Origin: JAFARE01 sp963777285
GTDB lineage: Bacteria > Chloroflexota > Dormibacteria > Aeolococcales > Aeolococcaceae
Assembly (NCBI GenBank): GCA_963777285.1
Contig: CAVZPR010000002.1
Coordinates: 1,178,001-1,242,000 of the forward strand
Length of the DNA stretch: 64,000 bases
Reading direction: 5' to 3'
Below are positions 58,838 through 64,000 of this stretch, one piece after another. The notes under the pieces were generated by a model. It did no database searches and was not told where the DNA came from. It worked only from the letters and a program-made list of their open reading frames with translations. The position numbers and the translations under genes were made by a program. Each line of letters opens with the position of its first letter. Positions within the stretch are counted from its first letter, which is position 1.

Positions 58838-59698
58838 GTGGATAATCGAACAGGCTTTCGACGCCGGGGACCGGCCTTCCTGGCCGACGAGGCCCGGCGG
58901 GCGCTGGGCGTCGCCCTCGAGCCACGGCCGCTGGCGGAGATCCCCCCGCCGCTGGTGCACACCGCCTTCGGGGTTGCCGTGTGCGCGGTGGCCGTGCTGG
59001 TCAGGCCCGAGGCTCTGGGCCTGGCCCGCAGCGCCATGGCGAGCGCGGCCCTGGCGGTGGTCACCGCGGTCGTGCTGGGCGCGTACGACGCCGCCGTGTA
59101 CCCACGGGAGCGGCGGCCCGGGCTGGACACGCTGGCGCTGCCGGTCGCAGCCGTGGCCGCCTTCGCCACGGTGCTGGCCGGCGTGTCCCAGCTTGGGATT
59201 CGCATCGCCGCCGGCCTCGTGGCCGCCCTGGTGGTCGGCGGCGTCCCGCAGCTGGTCGGGCGGCAGGCCGCCGGCCGGTCCGGGTTCGCCGGCCGCCTGC
59301 TGCGCGACCTGGCCGGCGCAGCCGTGCTCGCGCCGGCACTCGTGGCGGCCGCCTCGCCGCTGCTGGCGGTGGCGCCGAGGCTCGCGCTAGCGGCGGCGGT
59401 CGCGTTCCTGGTCAGCTTCGACGCGCTGCGCACCGAGCACCTGGGTGGGGGGCGGTCCGTCACGGTGGCGCTGGCCGTGGCGGTCGTGCTGGGCGCCGCC
59501 GCCTACCTGGTGGGGCCCAGCAGCGCGACCGCGGGGCTGCGCGCCGCCGCCCTGCTCGTGCTCTGGTACGGCCTGCGCGGCATCGGCGGATCGCTGGCGA
59601 TGCCGACCGTGCGGCGGGGAGCGCTCGTCGTGGCGGAGCACACCGTCTTCGTCGCCGTGGCCGCCGCGGCGCTGCGCTGGGTGGCGGTCCACCCGTAG
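58838..59698 (+). CDS. Polytopic membrane protein of unknown function
   Basis: 286 residues with about eight TM segments, no motif of a transporter I know, and a 40-residue basic/acidic N-terminal cytoplasmic part. GTG 58838 follows AGGTG. It lies between the mannose genes and the GGDEF gene. Confidence 0.65.
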   Translation: MDNRTGFRRRGPAFLADEARRALGVALEPRPLAEIPPPLVHTAFGVAVCAVAVLVRPEALGLARSAMASAALAVVTAVVLGAYDAAVYPRERRPGLDTLALPVAAVAAFATVLAGVSQLGIRIAAGLVAALVVGGVPQLVGRQAAGRSGFAGRLLRDLAGAAVLAPALVAAASPLLAVAPRLALAAAVAFLVSFDALRTEHLGGGRSVTVALAVAVVLGAAAYLVGPSSATAGLRAAALLVLWYGLRGIGGSLAMPTVRRGALVVAEHTVFVAVAAAALRWVAVHP

Positions 59699-59707
59699 GC
59701 GGGCGTC

Positions 59708-60409
59708 TCAGTCGGCGGCGCGGGCGGCGGTGGCGCGCCCCCGGCCGCGGTACAGGGCGGCGTCGGCGCGGGCGATGATCGCCGTCGCCGTGTCGTCGGG
59801 GCCGAGCTCGGCGAAACCCGTGCTGAACGTGTGCCCGCCGCTGCGCAGCCGCACGTTGTCGAGGATGTCGCGCACGGTGCGCTGCGCCTGCTCCAGCGTG
59901 ACATCGAGCAGCGCGCACACGAACTCGTCGCCGCCGTAGCGGAGCACGACGTCGTAGGCGCGAACGCGTTCGCGGACCGCGCCCACCACATCGCAGAGCA
60001 GGCGGTCGCCCGCGGCGTGACCCTGGGTGTCGTTCAGCGCTTTCAGGCCGTCGACATCCATGAAGGCGACCACCAAACCGCGCTGGCCGAGCCGCCGTGA
60101 GCGCGCGATCTCCCGATCCAGCATGGCGATGCCCGTGCCCCGGCGCAGGGCGCCCGTGAGGTCGTCCACCGCCGCCGCGGCCGCAAGGCGTTCGCTCTGC
60201 GCGACCATCCCTCGCAGCCGCCGCAGCGCCGTGGTCATGGCCGCGGGCTCGAGGCCGCGCAGCTGCTCGGCGGTCAACCCCAGCGCCGCGGCCAGAAGGT
60301 CGCGGGTGACCTCGGGCGTGAGCTCGCGCTGCCTTCGCGTGCTCGGGTTTGTCGCCCATCCCACGAGGTCGCGCGTGGGCTGCTGGGTGCGGTGACGCGA
60401 TCGGGTCAT
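59708..60409 (-). CDS. GGDEF-domain diguanylate cyclase
   Basis: 233 residues. An N-terminal helical region (about 1-80) is followed by a GGDEF domain: DDLTGALRRGTGI, FMDVDGLKALNDTQGH and RYGGDEFVCAL with an intact active site. RAYD five residues before GGDEF forms an RxxD inhibitory site. It makes cyclic di-GMP. TACCAT (60445-60440) inside a 7-bp inverted repeat (60438-60463) may be its controlled promoter. Confidence 0.88.
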   Translation of the reverse strand: MTRSRHRTQQPTRDLVGWATNPSTRRQRELTPEVTRDLLAAALGLTAEQLRGLEPAAMTTALRRLRGMVAQSERLAAAAAVDDLTGALRRGTGIAMLDREIARSRRLGQRGLVVAFMDVDGLKALNDTQGHAAGDRLLCDVVGAVRERVRAYDVVLRYGGDEFVCALLDVTLEQAQRTVRDILDNVRLRSGGHTFSTGFAELGPDDTATAIIARADAALYRGRGRATAARAAD

Positions 60410-60437
60410 GCAGCTGCGCCTCGGTGCCGGTCTCCGT

Positions 60438-60463
60438 CGATGGTATTGCACATCACACCATCG
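60438..60463. promoter_or_regulatory. Inverted repeat over the divergent GGDEF/protease promoter
   Basis: CGATGGT (60438-60444) and ACCATCG (60457-60463) are complementary with a 12-base spacer. The left arm covers the putative -10 of the GGDEF gene, so a regulator binding here could control it. Confidence 0.35.
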
Positions 60464-60510
60464 CGAGCCGGTGCGAGACTTGCCACCGGAGCTGTGAAGC
60501 CGACGTGAAC

Positions 60511-61545
60511 ATGGATACCGCCGCGCGCGCCGCGTGGCGCAGCCCGAAGCTGCTCGCGCTCGGCGTCCTGGTCGTCGCCGCGGCAGCCGCCGCCGCCGGG
60601 CTGCTCCTGGGTCAGGGCGGAGACGCAGGGGTCGCCGCCGCGGACGCGGCGACCGTCGCGGTGTCCAGCCACCTGCCCGGCGGCGCCACGCGGCTCGGCA
60701 CCGGCATCGTGCTGAGTCCCGGCGGCGAGGTCCTGACCGTGGATCACCTGATCAGCGGATCCACAAGCATCAGCGTCACCGTGCCCGAACGCGGCACGGC
60801 GTATCCGGCGGCCGTCGTCGGCGCGGACCCCACCGACGACATCGCGGTGCTCCAGCTGCACGGCGCGAGCGGCCTGTCGACGATCGCGACCGACGATCTG
60901 ACGACGGTGGCCGCGGGCGACCACGTGACCGCGCTCGGCGCGCCGGGGACCGGCGGCTCAGGTCCGACGACGCTGCAGGGGTCGGTCACGGCAGTGGACC
61001 AGATCGTCACCACCGTGGGGCCCGGCGGCCTCAGCCCGAACACGATGTCGGGGATGATCCAGTTCGACCCCGCCATCCGTTCCAACGACTGCGGTGGTCC
61101 GCTGCTCGACGCGGCCGGGCGGGTCGTCGCCATGGATGCCGAGGATGTGTCCCGGGTTCGCACCATCTCCGCGACCCCGCAGAACGACTCGTTCGCCATC
61201 CCCATCGGACTGGCCGTGGCCATCTCGCGCGACATCGAGACGGGAGCGACGACGCCCAACGTGCTGCACGGGGACTCCGTGGTTCTCGGCGTCGCGGTGC
61301 TCGACAGCTCGAGTCCCGCGGGTGCGCTCGTCCTCAACGTTGCCGCCAACTCGCCGGCGCAGGCTGCGGGCATCCGCGCCGGTGACGTCATCGTGGCGGT
61401 GGGAGGTTCGAGCGTCACCTCGACGGCCACGCTGCATGCAGCGCTCCTCCGCTACCACGCCGGTCAGAGCGTGACCGTGCGCTGGCTGGCGCCGAACGGA
61501 GCGCACGGACACGCCGAGGTGATCCTGGCCAGCGGCACCGCCTGA
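60511..61545 (+). CDS. HtrA-like protease homologue with Cys in place of catalytic Ser
   Basis: 344 residues: a TM anchor (LLALGVLVVAAAAAAAGLLL), a trypsin-like domain and a C-terminal PDZ domain (SPAQAAGIRAGDVIVAVGG). His79 (LTVDHLISG) and Asp110 (DDIAVLQL) fit the triad; the nucleophile position reads NDCGGPLL (Cys194, codon TGC at 61090), where active relatives have GNSGGPL or GDSGGPL. It may be a Cys-nucleophile protease or an inactive chaperone-like form. ATG 60511 or GTG 60505 may start. Confidence 0.8.
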   Translation: MDTAARAAWRSPKLLALGVLVVAAAAAAAGLLLGQGGDAGVAAADAATVAVSSHLPGGATRLGTGIVLSPGGEVLTVDHLISGSTSISVTVPERGTAYPAAVVGADPTDDIAVLQLHGASGLSTIATDDLTTVAAGDHVTALGAPGTGGSGPTTLQGSVTAVDQIVTTVGPGGLSPNTMSGMIQFDPAIRSNDCGGPLLDAAGRVVAMDAEDVSRVRTISATPQNDSFAIPIGLAVAISRDIETGATTPNVLHGDSVVLGVAVLDSSSPAGALVLNVAANSPAQAAGIRAGDVIVAVGGSSVTSTATLHAALLRYHAGQSVTVRWLAPNGAHGHAEVILASGTA

Positions 61546-61547
61546 CC

Positions 61548-62306
61548 TCACATGCCGAGGTAGGCTCGCTGCACCTCCGGTGACGAGAGGAGCTCCTTCG
61601 CCGGACCCTCGACGGTGATGCTCCCCGTCTCGAGGACGTACGCGCGAGACGCGGTGTTCAACGCCAGCAGCGCGTTCTGCTCGATGAGCAGGATGCTGCG
61701 GCCGCGCGCGTTGATCTCGCGCACCACCTCGAAGATGGTGTCGACCAGGATGGGCGCCAGCCCCAACGATGGCTCGTCGAGCAGCAGCACCGCCGGATCG
61801 CTCATCAGCGCGCGCCCGATCGCGACCATCTGCTGCTCGCCGCCGCTCAGGCTGCCGGCCAGCTGTCTGGCGCGCTCTCTCAGGCGGGGGAACAACGAAT
61901 ACACGCGTTCAAACGACGCGGCGACCCCGCTGCGATCGCGGCGTGCGTACGCACCCATCTCCAGGTTTTCGCGCACGGTCATCCGGGCAAAGAGACGGCG
62001 TCCCTCGGGCGCGTGCGCGATCCCCATGCGGGCGATCCGCTCCGCGCCCAGCGTGTGGATCGGTTCCCCGCGCAGCAGCACCGCGCCCTTTCGCGGGCGG
62101 ATCAGGCCGCTGATGGTCTTCAGCGTCGTCGTCTTCCCGGCTCCGTTGCTGCCGATGAGCGCCACGATCTCGCCCTCGCCGACGGTGATCGAGACGTTGC
62201 GCAGCGCCTGCACGCGCCCGTAGAAGACGTCGAGCGAGCGCAGCTCGAGCTGCGGCGTCGCCGGGGTGGCCGGCTGCGGCGCCGGTGGCGCGCTCGTCTC
62301 GGTCAT
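61548..62306 (-). CDS. livF: Branched-chain amino acid ABC transporter ATPase
   Basis: 252 residues. Walker A GSNGAGKTTTLK, signature LSGGEQQMVAIGRA, Walker B VLLLDEPSLGLAP, H-loop LIEQNA, and the LivF feature of a short Q-loop region (APEGRRLFARMTV). It energises uptake of branched-chain amino acids or related solutes with LivG. The stop of livG overlaps its start by four bases. Confidence 0.92.
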   Translation of the reverse strand: MTETSAPPAPQPATPATPQLELRSLDVFYGRVQALRNVSITVGEGEIVALIGSNGAGKTTTLKTISGLIRPRKGAVLLRGEPIHTLGAERIARMGIAHAPEGRRLFARMTVRENLEMGAYARRDRSGVAASFERVYSLFPRLRERARQLAGSLSGGEQQMVAIGRALMSDPAVLLLDEPSLGLAPILVDTIFEVVREINARGRSILLIEQNALLALNTASRAYVLETGSITVEGPAKELLSSPEVQRAYLGM

Positions 62307-63089
62307 CCCGCCGGCATCGCCTGGCTCGCGCCGCTGCCCAGATAGGCTTCGATCACACGCGCATTCCCCCGAACCTCTGCGGGTTTGCCCTCGGCGATCA
62401 TCTCGCCGTGGTCGAGGACCACGATGCGGTCGCTGATGCCCATGACCACGCGCATGTCGTGCTCGATCAGGAACACGGTCAGCCCCTCGTCGCGCAGCCG
62501 GGCGATGAGCGCCATGAGCTGGTTCTTCTCCTGCGGGTTCAGCCCGGCGGCGGGCTCATCCAGCAGGAGCAGCCGGGGGCGCGTGGCCAGCGCACGCGCG
62601 ATCTCGAGCCGCCGCTGCAGGCCATAGGGCAGCTCGCGTGCGTACGAGCCCGCGTAGTTGGCGAGTCCGAGTTGCTCGAGCAGGGCCAGGGCGCGCTGCT
62701 CGACACGGCGCTCCTCGCTTCGCGAGCGTGGGGTCGACAGGGCTCCGTCCCACACGCGGGCCTTCATCCACCAGTGCGCGCCGACCATGACGTTGTCCAC
62801 CGCCGTCATGTACGAGAAGAGGCGGATGTTCTGGAAGGTGCGCGCGATGCCGAGGCGCGTGATGCGGTGCGGCGGGAGCCCTGCGAGGCTGTGGCCGTCG
62901 AGCCGGATGTCGCCGCGCGTGAGGGGGAAGAGGCCCGTGACGCAGTTGAATGCCGTCGTCTTGCCGGCGCCGTTGGGACCGATCATGGAGACGATCTCGC
63001 GCTCGGCGATGTCGAAGCTCACGTTGGACACCGCCAGGAGGCCACCGAACTGCTTGGTGACCGAGTTCGAGCTCGAGTACGGCCGTCAT
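62303..63089 (-). CDS. livG: Branched-chain amino acid ABC transporter ATPase, +1 frameshift near the start
   Basis: Corrected length about 260 residues. Walker A GPNGAGKTTAFNC, signature region LPYGLQRRLEIARAL, Walker B LLLLDEPAAGLNP and LIEHDMRVVM are those of LivG. ATG 63089 overlaps the livM stop (ATGA) and reads MTAVLELE, but one extra base (63065) breaks the frame; the downstream frame continues SVTKQFGGLLAVSNVSFD. The next usable start is GTG 63031, which would remove about 20 residues. Confidence 0.88.
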
Positions 63090-64000
63090 GCGCGACCCTG
63101 AATGGCGGCGAGAGACTCGGACTCGATGCCCGACTCCAGCTCGACCTTCCTTGCCCGGCTGGGCAAGAGTCCGGCTGGTCGGAACAGCATCATGATGACC
63201 AGCGCTGCGCCGTACACGATGAACGTGTAGCGGGTGAAGTCGATGCCGCTGACCGCGGGCACGTTGAAGGTCTGGCCGAACGTCACCGACCAGGACTGGA
63301 GATTGGGCAGCGCCCAGAAGATAACGAAGGTCAGCACGAAGGCTCCCAGGACGACGCCCTCGATGTTGCCGATGCCGCCCAGCACGACGATGCTGAGCAC
63401 GGCGATCGAGACCGCGAAGCTGAAGTCGTCCGGGCTGACGATGCTGACGATGAAGCCGTAGAAGCACCCGGCGAGCCCACTCACCGACGCCCCGATCGCG
63501 AAGGCGAGCAGCTTGGTGGCCGTCGTGTTGATGCCGGTCGCGGCGGCCGCCACCTCGTCTTCGCGCAACGCCACCCACGCCCTGCCGATGCGCGCGCGGT
63601 ACATGTTGCGCAGCAGGATGACCACGATGATGGCCACGACCAGCAGGGACCAGTAGAACCACTGGGGGCTGGCGGAGAAGCTGACCGGGCCGACCGTGAC
63701 CGGGTCGATGCCGGAGATGCCGTTGGGCCCGCCCGTCTGGCCGAAGACGTTGTTCTGGGCGAGGTCCGGGATGATCTCCCCGAATCCCAGCGTGACGATG
63801 GCCAGGTAGTCACCGCGCAGGCGGAGAGTGGGGGCGCCGAGGATGGCGCCGAAGGTGGCGGCGACGGCGCCTCCGATGAAGATGAGCAGCCAGATGGAGA
63901 GGTGGATGCCGTGCAGCGGTGACGCCAGCGACGCGCACGCGTAACCGCCGATCGCGAAGAACGCCGCGTATCCCAGGTCGAGCAGGCCGGCGAACCCGAC
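63086..64000 (-). CDS. livM: Branched-chain amino acid ABC transporter permease (5' end beyond window)
   Basis: The frame is open to the window edge (304 codons visible). LivM motifs: LRGDYLAIVTLGFGEI and NMYRARIGRAWVALREDEVAAAATGI (the coupling loop), IEGVVLGAFVLTFVIF and a C-terminal cytoplasmic tail. It forms the channel with LivH (not in the window). A GTG at 63637 lies inside the gene and is not its start. Confidence 0.9.
   Translation of the reverse strand, partial: VGFAGLLDLGYAAFFAIGGYACASLASPLHGIHLSIWLLIFIGGAVAATFGAILGAPTLRLRGDYLAIVTLGFGEIIPDLAQNNVFGQTGGPNGISGIDPVTVGPVSFSASPQWFYWSLLVVAIIVVILLRNMYRARIGRAWVALREDEVAAAATGINTTATKLLAFAIGASVSGLAGCFYGFIVSIVSPDDFSFAVSIAVLSIVVLGGIGNIEGVVLGAFVLTFVIFWALPNLQSWSVTFGQTFNVPAVSGIDFTRYTFIVYGAALVIMMLFRPAGLLPSRARKVELESGIESESLAAIQGRA

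Noticed and set aside
62285..63922. 545-codon plus-strand ORF opposite the liv genes
   Set aside because: The minus strand encodes livF, livG and livM with all motifs; the antisense frame has no domain.
1..64000. Prophage, IS element, integron or conjugative region
   Set aside because: No transposase, integrase, phage structural or mobilisation gene, and no long direct or inverted terminal repeats noticed.

Overview
This is a high-GC (visibly about 70 percent) bacterial chromosome segment with short intergenic gaps and about 77 protein-coding loci plus one tRNA. It looks like a Gram-positive-type heterotroph of the Terrabacteria (Actinomycetota, or a related lineage such as Dormibacterota or Chloroflexota). 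The grounds are: several lipoproteins, a sortase, a mycothiol-enzyme-like protein, an SCO1664-type protein, a LexA box of the Bacillus/actinobacterial type (CGAAC-N4-GTTCG), and many genes that start 6-8 bases downstream of a TAnnnT -10 element, as in leaderless genes of Actinobacteria and Deinococcus. The phylum is an inference. I see no prophage, IS element, CRISPR array or plasmid functions. It reads as ordinary chromosome with mixed housekeeping and accessory genes.

Layout. 1-3.9 kb: cupin, TetR regulator and EamA exporter, then a divergent CGNR-type regulator, a VOC protein and an alpha/beta hydrolase. 3.9-9.4 kb: a DevR/DevS-like two-component pair flanking an ABC exporter and a small unknown gene. 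9.4-18.5 kb: membrane protein, DinB/MDMPI-like proteins, large LuxR regulator, hemerythrin, lipoprotein, thiolase, and a K+-channel-like protein with an odd filter. 18.5-23.5 kb: a complete sugar ABC importer (binding lipoprotein, two permeases, UgpC/MsmX-type ATPase). 23.5-28 kb: SCO1664-like protein, uracil-DNA glycosylase, LemA, LysM-CHAP cell-wall hydrolase. 28-33.6 kb: asparaginase, two hot-dog hydratase subunits, acyl-CoA dehydrogenase, SDR, glycosidase-like protein, cold-shock protein. 33.6-44.7 kb: CinA-like protein, membrane pyrophosphatase, VIT-family protein, GlcD-like oxidase, Mrp ATPase, LOG-like protein, HD phosphohydrolase, ATP-dependent DNA ligase, dCMP-deaminase-like protein, tRNA-Met.

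44.7-53.7 kb: RDD-CPBP protease, small helical proteins, an SOS-box-preceded helix-hairpin-helix protein, FmdB zinc ribbon, RNase HII, an HMG-CoA lyase/acyl-CoA carboxylase pair (leucine-catabolism-like) carrying four +1 frameshifts, DedA, sortase, zinc-ribbon protein. 53.7-58.8 kb: metK followed by GDP-mannose supply genes (manC, phosphomannomutase, cupin). 58.8-64 kb: membrane protein, GGDEF protein, HtrA-like protein with Cys in the nucleophile position, and livF-livG-livM of a branched-chain amino acid type importer that runs off the window edge.

The most unusual signals are: (i) the SOS-controlled mini HhH protein at 47.2 kb; (ii) a set of single-base +1 interruptions in otherwise well-conserved genes (49.3-50.0 kb, 63.07 kb, and probably 42.2 kb), which are either assembly errors or real decay; (iii) an HtrA-like protease with Ser changed to Cys; (iv) a channel whose selectivity filter reads PLSYGD; and (v) pervasive leaderless promoters that fix many start codons.
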